Source: Pseudomonadota bacterium (GTDB lineage: Bacteria > Desulfobacterota > Binatia > Binatales > Binataceae). Taken from it: DNA of 64,000 nucleotides. The notes beneath the pieces are model-generated. The model did not search any database and had not been told where the DNA came from. It saw nothing but the letters and a program-made list of their open reading frames with translations. Of this stretch, positions 29,554 to 39,166 are shown piece by piece (the stretch's first letter is position 1; each line of letters begins with the position of its first letter). The position numbers and the translations under genes were made by a program. The DNA is taken from NCBI GenBank assembly GCA_021325025.1, contig JAJPHZ010000015.1, positions 62,001-126,000 on the forward strand, in the 5' to 3' direction.

Positions 29554-30200
29554 TGCAATCGCCGATTCGCCTGATCATCGCCGACGACCACGCGCTCTTC
29601 CGCCAGGGGCTCAAATTGCTGCTGGCGCTGCAGGACGACTTGACGGTCGTGGCCGAGGTCGAGCGCGCCGGGCAATTGATACCGATTGTGGCGGCTACAC
29701 CGTGCGATGTCGTGCTGCTTGACCTGCAGATGGACCGCTGGGTGGCTGAAGAGATCGCGCCGCTGGCGCACCGGGCGCCGGTGTGCGTGCTCACTGCCAG
29801 CGAACGCATCGAGGATGCGATGGACGCGCTGCGCAAGGGTGCGCGGGCGATCGTTCACAAGCGCTTCGCCGTCGAAACCCTTGCTGAGGCCATTCGCACA
29901 GTGGCGGGCGGGATGGTGTGGGTCCCGCCGATGCTACAGGCGGAATTGGCTGCCCAGACCAATGCGACGAGCGCCAGGCGGCTTACGGCCAGAGAATCAG
30001 AGATCGTCCGCCACGTCGCCGCCGGACTGCGCAACAGCGAGATCGCCGCACGGCTTGCAATCAGCGAGGGGACCGTCAAAATCCACCTCAACCGAATCTT
30101 CCAGAAACTGGCCATCCGCGACCGCGTCGAGCTGACCCTGTATGCGCTGCGTGAGCATCTGGTAACGGCTCCCGGCCGCGGCCGCTGGCAATCGTCCTGA
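29553..30200 (+). CDS. NarL/LuxR-type response regulator
   Basis: 215 residues. The receiver has ADDH, phosphoacceptor D57 in VLLDLQM and Lys in IVHKRF. The LuxR helix-turn-helix reads LTARESEIVRHVAAGLRNSE and SEGTVKIHLNRIFQKL. It is translationally coupled to the kinase. The target genes are unknown; the ammonium operon lies 408 bp downstream but has its own promoter. Confidence 0.92.
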   Translation: MQSPIRLIIADDHALFRQGLKLLLALQDDLTVVAEVERAGQLIPIVAATPCDVVLLDLQMDRWVAEEIAPLAHRAPVCVLTASERIEDAMDALRKGARAIVHKRFAVETLAEAIRTVAGGMVWVPPMLQAELAAQTNATSARRLTARESEIVRHVAAGLRNSEIAARLAISEGTVKIHLNRIFQKLAIRDRVELTLYALREHLVTAPGRGRWQSS

Positions 30201-30254
30201 CCCTCCCAATCGCATCGTAATCCCCCTCCGGGAGCGACCAGACAAAGAAGGGAA

Positions 30255-30283
30255 GGTTGCGGAAAATCCTCTCTTCCGCAACC
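30255..30283 (+). terminator. Perfect 10-base-stem hairpin after the response regulator gene
   Basis: GGTTGCGGAA and TTCCGCAACC are exact inverted repeats around a 9-base loop, 55 bp after the regulator stop. There is no T-run, so it may be a transcript-end stem, a Rho-linked terminator or a protein-binding dyad. Confidence 0.4.
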
Positions 30284-30324
30284 TGGCAGCGCCCGCAAAG
30301 CCGCGTCAGGCGCTGTCTTGATTT

Positions 30325-30338
30325 TGTGCAACTGCACA
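30325..30338. promoter_or_regulatory. Dyad TGTGCA-AC-TGCACA, possible activator site
   Basis: Perfect 6-base arms, about 185 bp upstream of the sigma54 -24 element. The arms contain TGCAC, the NtrC half-site word, but in the opposite order to the usual TGCAC...GTGCA. Listed as a possible enhancer only. Confidence 0.3.
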
Positions 30339-30511
30339 TCTTCCGAGCACTGCAATCCTGCCCTGCATGCCGGGCAATCGTTCCAGAACACCGGGTTTCA
30401 CAGCGTTCTTATAACTGAAGATATAGTCAGTTTATATTATAAGTTTTATTAATGAAGATTTCAGTATTGCTAATTACGCATAGGTGCCGACGGCGGCTCA
30501 AGGTCCTGCTG

Positions 30512-30528
30512 GGGCACACGCATTGCTT
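30512..30528 (+). promoter_or_regulatory. Sigma54 promoter of the ammonium-transport operon
   Basis: GGGCACACGCATTGCTT keeps GGCAC and TTGCT with exact GG-N10-GC spacing; only two specified bases of the -24/-12 consensus differ. Transcription would begin near 30537, leaving a leader of about 72 bases to ATG 30609. Nitrogen-controlled amt-glnK operons are typical sigma54 targets. Confidence 0.7.
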
Positions 30529-30608
30529 GGTGCACGACGAACATCGAGGCGCCGTGCGTAACGCGGGAGCGCGAGGATTCAAACAAGGTCTATCGGAGAA
30601 AATAACCA

Positions 30609-30836
30609 ATGGGCGCAAACAGCAAACAAGGTTGGTTCCTGTTTCTTTTTCTGATCGGGTTCACCTTCGTGGTGGCCGGCCTGATCTACCTGGGTGTGAT
30701 TTTCGCCCTGGTGGGCCTGGCCTTCCTGATCGCGTCGCTGGTTGGGCTCCATCAGATCAAACCGTTGGAACATGGGGAGATGCCGCAGCAGGCCGCAGCG
30801 CCCCCCGCCACGGCCGCCAAGCTGCGCGTCAGTTAA
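30609..30836 (+). CDS. Small two-span membrane protein, first gene of the ammonium operon
   Basis: 75 residues. Two hydrophobic segments (about 9-28 and 28-48, separated by a short glycine-containing turn) are followed by a charged helix and an Ala/Pro-rich tail. GGAG lies ten bases before the ATG. It is 13 bp from the next small membrane gene and upstream of amt. Its function is not known; the position suggests a role with the Amt channel. Confidence 0.65.
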   Translation: MGANSKQGWFLFLFLIGFTFVVAGLIYLGVIFALVGLAFLIASLVGLHQIKPLEHGEMPQQAAAPPATAAKLRVS

Positions 30837-30849
30837 GGAGGACGACGTC

Positions 30850-31032
30850 GTGAGAATTGCGGGATTGATTGTGGCCGTCCTGGGATGGTTGGTCGCGGTC
30901 TTAAGCACTCAGGTGCCGGGCACCGGCGCGCAGATTGCGGTGGCCCTGTTGGGATTTGTCGTGGCGTGCGTGGGCATCATCGGCATTCTCAATCAGCACC
31001 ACCTCAGAAACGCTATCTGGAAGAGCCGGTAA
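30850..31032 (+). CDS. Small two-span membrane protein, second gene of the ammonium operon
   Basis: 60 residues starting at GTG 30850 with AAGGAGG eight bases upstream. There are two hydrophobic stretches (about 3-21 and 28-47) and a basic C-terminal end. It lies 15 bp before amt. No family recognised. Confidence 0.65.
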   Translation: MRIAGLIVAVLGWLVAVLSTQVPGTGAQIAVALLGFVVACVGIIGILNQHHLRNAIWKSR

Positions 31033-31047
31033 ATTTGGGAGCGGAGA

Positions 31048-32727
31048 ATGCTGATACGAATCAACAAGTTGCGGTTCGCAATAGCTATAGCTTTGACTGC
31101 CGCCTTTGTGGGCGGCTGGATGCTGCCGGTACTGGCGCTTGCCGCCGACAAGCCGGCGGCCGCAGCGGCACCAATTACTACCGCGGATCTCAAAGCCATC
31201 AGTGGTCCGACCACGGATCAACTGGCCGCAGGCGATCCCGGCGGCACGCTGACGGGCTCCGTCAACGACATTGTAGTGGCCGATTCCAAAAAGGGCCTCA
31301 CGCTTGCTGACCTGGTAAACATGGTGGGGCAGAACCGGATCGCGATTAACATCGTATGGACGCTGATCACCGGCTACCTGGTGATGTTCATGCAGGCCGG
31401 CTTCGCCGCGGTCGAGACCGGGCTGTGCCGGGCCAAGAACGCCAATCACACCATGATGATGAACTTCATGGTGTATGGCTTCGGGCTGTTCGCCTACTGG
31501 GTAATGGGTTTTGCGCTCCAGCAGGGCGGATGTGCGCCGATTGCCAACCTGGGCGGCCTCAATCCGCTCAATCATGAGTTCGCCGTCAACTTCCTGGGCG
31601 GCAAACCTTGGGGACTGTTCGGCCTGAAGGGATTTTTCCTCAGTGGCACCACCTACGACGTCGGCATCATGGTGATGTTCCTTTTCCAGATGGTGTTCAT
31701 GGATACCGCCACTACCATCGTAACCGGGGCGGCGGCCGAACGATGGAAGTTCGTCGCGTTTGCGATTTCAACCTTCTGCCTGGGCGCGGTCACTTATCCA
31801 TTGTACGGCAACTGGGCGTGGGGCGGCGGATGGCTGTCGCAGTTGGGCGTCAACTATGGTTTGGGTCATGGCTACTGCGATTTCGCGGGTTCAGGCGTCG
31901 TGCACGCGGTGGGCGGCATGACGGCGCTGGCCGTGTCGATGATAATCGGCGCGAGAATCGGCAAGTACAATCGCGACGGCACCCCCAACCCGATGCCAGG
32001 CCATGACATCACGATGGTGCTGATCGGATGCTTCATCCTGGCCTTTGGGTGGTTCGGCTTCAATCCCGGCAGCACGCTGGGCGCCTCGGGCGCGGGCAAT
32101 CTGCGCATCGGTTCGATCGCCGTCAACACGATGCTCGCCGGCGCCACCGGCTCCTTCAGCGCTATCCTCTACATGTGGATTCGCTTCGGCAAGCCCGACG
32201 CTTCGATGTCGGGCAACGGTCTGCTGGCCGGCCTGGTGGCGATTACCGCGCCCAGCGGATTCGTCAACACGGTGGGCGCGGCGATTATCGGCTTTGCCGC
32301 CGGCATGCTGGTATGCCTGAGCGTTGAGTTCGTCGAGCGCGTGATGAAAATCGACGATCCGGTCGGCGCCATCTCGGTGCACGGCACCTGCGGGCTATGG
32401 GGCGTTCTGTCGGTGGGATTGTTCGCCGACGGGACCAGCAACTACGGCGGCAGTTGGAACGGCGTCAATGGCTCGGTGACCGGCCTCTTCTATGGCGATC
32501 CGGGTCAGTTCGTCGCCCAGCTCATCGGCGGCGCCACGCTGGTGGGAATTGTCTTCACGCTCTCCTACCTGTTCAATTGGGCAGTGGACGGGATTGTCGG
32601 CCAGCGCGTGAGCGCCGCCAGCGAACTGGAAGGTCTTGACCTGCCCGAAATGGGCGCGCTCGGCTATCCGGAATTCCAGTTGGTGACTCCGGGCCTGGGC
32701 CGTTCCATCGAAATCGCCGGACGCTAA
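31048..32727 (+). CDS. amt: Ammonium transporter, long Amt-family form
   Basis: 559 residues against roughly 400-480 for usual Amt. The core keeps the twin-histidine pore: H286 in DFAGSGVVHAVGG and H445 in AISVHGTCGLWG, with D278 at the ammonium recruitment position. The N-terminal 95 residues are extra: a signal-like segment (about 10-33), then an Ala/Pro/Thr-rich stretch predicted outside the membrane. The gene has GCGGAGA before its ATG and is part of a nine-gene same-strand run with glnK. PII normally blocks Amt from the cytoplasmic side when nitrogen is ample. Confidence 0.94.
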   Translation: MLIRINKLRFAIAIALTAAFVGGWMLPVLALAADKPAAAAAPITTADLKAISGPTTDQLAAGDPGGTLTGSVNDIVVADSKKGLTLADLVNMVGQNRIAINIVWTLITGYLVMFMQAGFAAVETGLCRAKNANHTMMMNFMVYGFGLFAYWVMGFALQQGGCAPIANLGGLNPLNHEFAVNFLGGKPWGLFGLKGFFLSGTTYDVGIMVMFLFQMVFMDTATTIVTGAAAERWKFVAFAISTFCLGAVTYPLYGNWAWGGGWLSQLGVNYGLGHGYCDFAGSGVVHAVGGMTALAVSMIIGARIGKYNRDGTPNPMPGHDITMVLIGCFILAFGWFGFNPGSTLGASGAGNLRIGSIAVNTMLAGATGSFSAILYMWIRFGKPDASMSGNGLLAGLVAITAPSGFVNTVGAAIIGFAAGMLVCLSVEFVERVMKIDDPVGAISVHGTCGLWGVLSVGLFADGTSNYGGSWNGVNGSVTGLFYGDPGQFVAQLIGGATLVGIVFTLSYLFNWAVDGIVGQRVSAASELEGLDLPEMGALGYPEFQLVTPGLGRSIEIAGR

Positions 32728-32736
32728 GAGGAGATA

Positions 32737-32835
32737 ATGATCATGGTTGCGCAGATCGTATTTGCCATCGCGATGCTCGCCGTCTTTGCCATCTGGCAGG
32801 CCGTCAAACCCGGCAAGAGCATCTTCGACAAGTAA
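32737..32835 (+). CDS. 30-32 residue membrane microprotein
   Basis: Nine bases after the amt stop, AGGAG precedes two in-frame ATGs (32737 and 32743; the second has the better 9-base spacing). The frame encodes one hydrophobic helix (IVFAIAMLAVFAIWQAV) and a short basic tail PGKSIFDK, ending in TAA. The size and form recall regulatory microproteins such as KdpF. The gap to the next gene is six bases, so the whole gene-sized space is accounted for by this frame. Confidence 0.6.
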   Translation: MIMVAQIVFAIAMLAVFAIWQAVKPGKSIFDK

Positions 32836-32841
32836 TCAAAC

Positions 32842-33336
32842 ATGGTGTCAGGAGCCACGGTGGAGCAAATGGTGTTGTCCGAGATGGCGAAGCCGCCGAC
32901 GCCGATTGTGCGCGACGCCCAGGCGGTGCTGCAGCGCGGTATCGAAGCGCTGGAGCGCGAACGCCATGAGGAAGCCGTCGTCCTGCTGCGTCAGGCGGTG
33001 GCGCTCGATGAACAGGCGGCCGACGGCTTCCTGGCCCTGGGCATCGCACTGATGCGCACGATGCGGATGCAGGAAGCGATGGCGGCGCTCGAGCGCGCAG
33101 TTGAACTTGCGCCCCGCGCTTTCTATCCGCGGCTGCGCATGGCCGAATTGTATATGCGGCTGGGGGTTCCGACCCGGGCAAAGCAAGAGATGGACTGCGC
33201 GATGGAGCTCAGCCAGACGCCCGAGCAGCGCCAGATGGTTCGTACCTTGATGGGCGCGGAGGCGCAGCGCGCGCCCAAGCGCATCTGGCGGCCTGATTTC
33301 AGCAGGCTGTTGCGGCCAAGGAAGCCACGCCGATGA
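32842..33336 (+). CDS. TPR-repeat protein of the ammonium operon
   Basis: 164 residues with about three tetratricopeptide units (for example LQRGIEALERERHEEAVVLL, GFLALGIALMRTMRMQEAMA and FYPRLRMAELYMRLGVPTRA) and a basic tail. No signal peptide, so probably cytoplasmic and a protein-binding scaffold. The ATG follows the microprotein stop by six bases without a clear ribosome site, implying coupled translation. Its stop overlaps the next start (ATGA). Confidence 0.75.
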   Translation: MVSGATVEQMVLSEMAKPPTPIVRDAQAVLQRGIEALERERHEEAVVLLRQAVALDEQAADGFLALGIALMRTMRMQEAMAALERAVELAPRAFYPRLRMAELYMRLGVPTRAKQEMDCAMELSQTPEQRQMVRTLMGAEAQRAPKRIWRPDFSRLLRPRKPRR

Positions 33337-33488
33337 CCCGCAATCGCGCCGCGGCCATCACCACGGCGGCCGCCGCCAACGCGGCCATCGTTCTGATCGT
33401 GTTCCTCAAGGCACCGGTGGCGCCGGTCGCGGCGGGGGCGGTGCTGGCCGCGGCGCTCCTGATACGCCGCGCGTGGCATCACGACTGA
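33333..33488 (+). CDS. 51-residue two-span membrane protein
   Basis: It starts at an ATGA overlap with the TPR gene. An alanine-rich first segment (about 6-25), a proline turn (KAPVAPV) and a second segment (about 29-44) precede a basic/His tail (RRAWHHD). Such coupling argues it is translated. No family recognised. Confidence 0.6.
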   Translation: MTRNRAAAITTAAAANAAIVLIVFLKAPVAPVAAGAVLAAALLIRRAWHHD

Positions 33489-33502
33489 CAAGCCGCCAAT
33501 CG

Positions 33503-34920
<1,418 letters not shown>

Positions 34921-34960
34921 ATCCAACGGCGCGGCGAGCGGGCCGCGCGGGAGGCATCGA

Positions 34961-36004
34961 ATGCGCAGCGCGACGCTTCCACCTGAGGAAAATCATCATC
35001 CGCAGCCGTCCACCGGCATCATCAGCGTGCAAACCGCGGCGATGGCGGACGGTGAGATCTGCCTGCAAACCGCCGGCATGCAAATGGGCGAGCTTATCCG
35101 TGCGGCCCATCGCGCGGCGATGACGTCGCTGACCGTTGTCCTGACCGGCGAAAGCGGCGTCGGCAAGAAGACTCTTGCGCGCCAGATGCACGAATGGAGC
35201 GCATGGCGTGGTCATCCTTTTGTGTCGGTGGATTGCGCCGCGCTTTCCGAAACCATGCTGCAGGGCGCGTCTTTCGCCGAAGTATTGGCGTCGCTGGCAA
35301 CAGACTCCGTCCTGCGCGGCCCGCATCCGGCGATGATCGGCTCCAGCACTATCCTGCTGAACAACATCGCCGACCTTTGCGCATTGGGACAGAAACGGCT
35401 GCTGCAGTTCATGGCGGACCACGCGCCGGGTACATCGGCCGGAAGCTGCGCCGCGGGTGCGCCGTTTCGCCTGATGGCGGCATCAGAGCGCAGCCTGGCC
35501 GCGGAAGTTGCGGCCCATCGTTTCCATCAGGAACTGTTCTTCCGCATCAACGTGATTGGCCTGGAAATTCCGCCGCTGCGCGAACGGCCCGAGGATATCC
35601 TGCCGCTGGCATACCATATCCTGCGCGAGGTTTCGCAGCGGAGCGGAGTTTGCCCGATGCGCTTTTCGCCTGAAGCAAGTGCGGCGCTGACACTTTACCG
35701 CTGGCCGGGCAACGTGCGCGAACTGCGCGGGGCGGTCGAACACGCAATCGCCCATGCCCATCACGCGCCAGCCATCACCCTGCGCCATTTGCCGCGCGCC
35801 GTCAGCGCCGCCAGGTCCAACGACGGCCGGCGCCAATTGACCAGCCTCGAAGAGATGGAACGTGAGCACATCGCGCGGGTTCTGGCGCAGGCGGAATCGT
35901 TGGAACAGGCCGCCGCCACCCTCGGAATCCATCTCACCACGCTGTGGCGCAAACGCCGACGCTACCATCTGACCAGTCCGCTTGCCAAAACCAATCCTGC
36001 CTGA
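34961..36004 (+). CDS. Degenerate enhancer-binding-protein relative lacking GAFTGA and Walker B acid
   Basis: 347 residues: a short N-terminal tail without receiver, an AAA+ domain and a Fis-type helix-turn-helix (LEQAAATLGIHLTTLWRKRRR). Walker A is kept (GESGVGKK, 63-70), as is PPLRERPEDILPLA...YRWPGNVRELRG. The stretch where GAFTGA should be reads ETMLQGASFAEVLA, and the Walker B FLDE is replaced by ILLNN (131-135). It therefore should not contact sigma54 or hydrolyse ATP normally. It lies 40 bp after the DUF1646 gene on the same strand and may be a regulator of the operon by another mechanism. Confidence 0.85.
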   Translation: MRSATLPPEENHHPQPSTGIISVQTAAMADGEICLQTAGMQMGELIRAAHRAAMTSLTVVLTGESGVGKKTLARQMHEWSAWRGHPFVSVDCAALSETMLQGASFAEVLASLATDSVLRGPHPAMIGSSTILLNNIADLCALGQKRLLQFMADHAPGTSAGSCAAGAPFRLMAASERSLAAEVAAHRFHQELFFRINVIGLEIPPLRERPEDILPLAYHILREVSQRSGVCPMRFSPEASAALTLYRWPGNVRELRGAVEHAIAHAHHAPAITLRHLPRAVSAARSNDGRRQLTSLEEMEREHIARVLAQAESLEQAAATLGIHLTTLWRKRRRYHLTSPLAKTNPA

Positions 36005-36091
36005 AACCAGCGCTCTCTCCAGGTGGCGACATGCTGCGTCCGCCGCTATGCTGGTGCGACCCGGTCCACGGTGTTCGGTAAGGGCGGAGTA

Positions 36092-36751
36092 ATGGTTGAT
36101 AAATTGCTGAGCGGGCTTTCGGCCCTGATTATTTCGGTCATCGCCGGCCTTGGCTACGGCGGCGTGGTGCTGCTGATGGCGATCGAAAGCGCCTGCATCC
36201 CGCTGCCCTCCGAAGTGATAATGCCGTTTGCCGGCTATCTGGTTTCAACCGGCCATTTCAGCCTGCAGGCGGTTGCGGTCGCCGGCGCGGTGGGATGCCT
36301 GTTGGGCTCCTACGTGGCCTACTTCGTCGGCGCCACTGGCGGCCGGCCGGCGTTCGAAGCCTACGGCCGCTATGTGCTGATTTCGACTCACGAACTGGAA
36401 ATTGCCGACCGATTCTTCGAACGCTGGGGCTCGCCCACGGTTTTCATCGCCCGTTTGCTGCCGGTGATCCGCACCTTCATCGCCTTTCCCGCCGGCGTCT
36501 CGCGCATGGATTTGTGGCGCTTTTCGATCTACACGCTGCTCGGCTCCTATCCATGGTGCCTGGCGCTGGCTTATGCGGGGATGAAGCTGGGCGAGCATTG
36601 GCACAACCTCGCCCCGTACTTCCATCGCTTCGACGACCTGATTGGGGCGCTGCTCGTGATCGCCGTCGCGGCCTTCCTTTACCTCCGGCTGCGCGGACGC
36701 ACCCCGCAGCCGGCGCATCAAGAGCCCCTGCGTTCGCAAAGCCGCCGCTGA
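36092..36751 (+). CDS. DedA/SNARE-associated family membrane protein
   Basis: 219 residues with the DedA pattern: an N-terminal ESACIPLPSEVIMPFAGYL, then FERWGSPTVFIARLLPVIRTFIAFPAG and LGSYPWCLALAYAGMKLG. Members include undecaprenyl-phosphate and phospholipid flippases; which one is not clear here. GGAG precedes ATG 36092; an in-frame start at 36023 adds nothing family-like. Confidence 0.92.
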   Translation: MVDKLLSGLSALIISVIAGLGYGGVVLLMAIESACIPLPSEVIMPFAGYLVSTGHFSLQAVAVAGAVGCLLGSYVAYFVGATGGRPAFEAYGRYVLISTHELEIADRFFERWGSPTVFIARLLPVIRTFIAFPAGVSRMDLWRFSIYTLLGSYPWCLALAYAGMKLGEHWHNLAPYFHRFDDLIGALLVIAVAAFLYLRLRGRTPQPAHQEPLRSQSRR

Positions 36752-36798
36752 CATGGCCGACGTGATACAATTGCCGCAAGACTGCAAGCAGGGGGCGG

Positions 36799-37050
36799 AT
36801 GATGAGTAATCAAGAGCGCGACCCGGCGGAACTGGTCGAGGTGCTGGCCAGTATCGACGCGATGCAGGTGCGGATAGCGCACGATATGCTGGCTTCCAAC
36901 GGCATCGAATCCTTCATCTTCGACGAGGAGTCCTCGCGGATGCTGGGCAGCACTGCCGCCGTCCCGGCGCGCCTGATGGTCCACGCCGACGCCCGCGGCG
37001 ACGCCCTCAAGCTGCTCGACGAACTCGGCTTCGAAGGTCCACAGCACTGA
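36799..37050 (+). CDS. DUF2007 putative signal-transducing protein
   Basis: 83 residues. The core VEVLASIDAMQVRIAHDMLASNGIESFIFDEE with RLMVHADARGDALKLLDEL matches the small alpha/beta DUF2007 fold (split here by text only). Two adjacent ATGs, 36799 and 36802, are possible. Its role is unknown; relatives often sit at the end of unrelated operons. Confidence 0.8.
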   Translation: MMSNQERDPAELVEVLASIDAMQVRIAHDMLASNGIESFIFDEESSRMLGSTAAVPARLMVHADARGDALKLLDELGFEGPQH

Positions 37051-37198
37051 GCGCCACGCGACGCGGTTCGCACGATTTGGGAAATCGGCCTGCTCTCAAA
37101 CCTGCGGCTGTTCCTGGTCGTTGCCGCAAGTTTCGCCCTCCAACTCATCATCCATCATCTTGCGCCGGCCGAGATGTTGTTCGGCACCTAGCCTATCT

Positions 37199-37729
37199 CT
37201 ACAAGGCGCGCACAAGGTAGATGATCGTGCCACCGATCAGTATCAGCAGGGCGGGATTGACGTGGCGGAAGTAGAGGATCGCGAACACGCCCACCGCGAC
37301 CAGTCCGGTGGCCAGATCGACAATCGAGATCTTGGCGACCGTGTAGGTTCCCGACAGCATCAGGCCGATGGCCACCGGCGCCATGCCGCGCTGGATCGCG
37401 GTGCGCCAGGGCGAGCCCTCAAAGCGCTTCCATACCCGGTTGGCGAAAAAGGTGATGCAGCAGTCGGGGATGAAGAACGCCAAACCCACCACGATGGCAC
37501 CCAATGCTCCGGCCAGCCGGTAGCCAATCACCAGCACCATCAGCATGTTGGGCCCGGGTGCGATCTGCCCGATGCTGTAGATTTCGCGGAACTGCTTGTC
37601 ACTGAGCCAATGGAAATGGCCCACCAGGATCCGCCGCATCTCGGGCAGCACCGCGGTTCCGCCGCCCACCGCGACCAGCGACAGCAGCGCAAACACCCAC
37701 AACAGGTTGAGGATTTTGGTCGCCTGCAA
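37199..37729 (-). CDS. Chromate transporter, second half of a split CHR pair
   Basis: 176 residues with the CHR half-domain signature: a glycine-rich start (VAVGGGTAVLPEMRR), the QIAPGPNMLMV motif and four or five membrane segments. It starts at TTG 37729 with GAAGGA upstream, 16 bp after the first half. Short CHR proteins work as heteromeric pairs of inverted topology. Confidence 0.88.
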   Translation of the reverse strand: MQATKILNLLWVFALLSLVAVGGGTAVLPEMRRILVGHFHWLSDKQFREIYSIGQIAPGPNMLMVLVIGYRLAGALGAIVVGLAFFIPDCCITFFANRVWKRFEGSPWRTAIQRGMAPVAIGLMLSGTYTVAKISIVDLATGLVAVGVFAILYFRHVNPALLILIGGTIIYLVRAL

Positions 37730-37745
37730 AGTCCTGGTTTCCTTC

Positions 37746-38381
37746 TCAGCGATGGCCCGCCAGGCGAATCGGTTCCCGGGTCCGCGCCGGCTTCATTTCC
37801 TTGTGCGTCCTGGGATGGTAGAGCATCACGGCGATCGGGCCGACCACCAGGATCACCACGATCAACGATTGATGGAGCAGGCTGATAGTGACGAAGGTGG
37901 CCATCACGAGCAGGAAATCGCCCAGATGGACCAACTGCTTGTGGCCCAGTTGCAGCGCCACGGCGGTCAACAATCCGACCGCGGCCGCCGCCACTCCCCC
38001 CAGGAAATGGTTAACCGCGGGGTTCTGCCGATTGCCCATGTAGAGCACTCCGGCGGTCATTACCACGATCGTGCCCGGCAGCAGGATTCCAATTGCGGCG
38101 GCGACCGCGCCCGCGGCGCCGCGGATGCGGTCGCCGATGATCACGCTCAGATTGACCGCGATCAGTCCGGGCAGTGTCTGGCCGACCTCAAGCGCGTCGA
38201 GGAATTCCTCGTCGTCCATCCATTGCTCGCCGCGCACGATGTATTCGCGCAGATAGGCGACCACCCCGCCGCCGAAGCTGATGGCACCGATGGTGAGGAA
38301 GATTTTGAAGAGCGAGAGGAGGCTGACGTTCCGGCGCAGGTCGGCGCCGGAAATTTCCTGCGGTCCGGCGGCTTCACTCAT
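37746..38381 (-). CDS. Chromate transporter, first half of a split CHR pair
   Basis: 211 residues. ISFGGGVVAYLREYIV and EVGQTLPGLIAVNLSVIIG are the CHR half-domain motifs, with the PGL in place of PGP. It is transcribed before the other half. The pair is predicted to export chromate (or transport a related oxyanion) in the inner membrane; no chrB regulator is visible. Confidence 0.88.
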   Translation of the reverse strand: MSEAAGPQEISGADLRRNVSLLSLFKIFLTIGAISFGGGVVAYLREYIVRGEQWMDDEEFLDALEVGQTLPGLIAVNLSVIIGDRIRGAAGAVAAAIGILLPGTIVVMTAGVLYMGNRQNPAVNHFLGGVAAAAVGLLTAVALQLGHKQLVHLGDFLLVMATFVTISLLHQSLIVVILVVGPIAVMLYHPRTHKEMKPARTREPIRLAGHR

Positions 38382-38696
38382 CGTCGTGAACCGGCTGACC
38401 GCCGGGTGCGGGTAGGCCGGCGCGGCTTCGCTTTCCCATATGTATTAGCGCCAAGGGTTTCCTCGCGTGAAAGGCTCAATTGGCAGACGGCGCCCTGCTC
38501 GTCCGCACAGCAGTTTTTACTGATCGATTTGCGCACGGTCAACATTACCCCCAGCCGCTGCGGCGGGTCCCGCCGTCGATCCTCGGCAAGTCGGCCCACA
38601 CCATCGAGCCCGGCGATGGAGAATAGCGGGCAGGCAGGGCAATGAGAGGTTAAAAAGAAGCAGCGCGCGGCTGGTACAACGGCTGCGGCGTGCCAT
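38382..38696. other. Gap upstream of the CHR pair
   Basis: No gene seen. It holds a palindrome CGGCGGG-T-CCCGCCG (38561-38575) that could be an operator. The DUF971 gene ends at its right side on the same strand. Confidence 0.4.
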
Positions 38697-39029
38697 TCAG
38701 GCGCCGGTAATTGGTTTTTCCGGCTCGCCCGCACAGTAGGCGCATCGGCACAGCGCGCGCAGTTGGGTCAGCGTGTAGATGGTTTCGTGGCCGTCGCGCC
38801 AAGCCATAAACACCGCCGCGTCGCCCAGACGCATCAGTTGATGCAAACGGCGGCTGTCCTCGGACAGCTCTGCCGTGACCTCGCCGCGGCAGGCCAGGCA
38901 GGGGCAATGGCGGCGCAGGCTGTCCAGGGGAAGGATGCTCTCATGGCCGTCGCTCCAATGCATCCCGACCGCATACCGGCCGACTTCATTGAGATCGCTG
39001 ATTCGCAACGGCTTTCGCTGCTGCTCCAT
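38697..39029 (-). CDS. DUF971 (GBBH-like N-terminal) domain protein
   Basis: 110 residues. The domain appears twice over: GMHWSDGHESILPLDSLRRHCPC and AWRDGHETIYTLTQLRALCRC in shortened form, each followed by a CxCxxC cluster (CPCLAC, CRCAYC) that could bind Zn or an Fe-S centre. DUF971 occurs alone in many bacteria and is often linked to Fe-S or cofactor genes; its role is not settled. AGGG and AGGACG precede the ATG. Confidence 0.85.
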   Translation of the reverse strand: MEQQRKPLRISDLNEVGRYAVGMHWSDGHESILPLDSLRRHCPCLACRGEVTAELSEDSRRLHQLMRLGDAAVFMAWRDGHETIYTLTQLRALCRCAYCAGEPEKPITGA

Positions 39030-39166
39030 CGTCCTGCCCTCTTTCCACAGTAAAACAACCGCCGCCTTATCTCAACCGAGGGGCAAGGCGTTGCAGCATG
39101 GGTGCTTGAAGCACGACTCGCTCGTCCGACAGGCCCTCACACGCAAGCCGCCACCGCAAGACCCGC

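Larger units (their letters stand above)
30201..30608. other. Regulatory gap before the ammonium operon
   Basis: It holds a 10-base-stem hairpin (30255-30283), a 6-base-arm dyad (30325-30338), an AT-rich stretch around 30405-30465 that may be bent or bind an architectural protein such as IHF, and a sigma54 promoter (30512-30528). No gene is visible. Confidence 0.6.
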
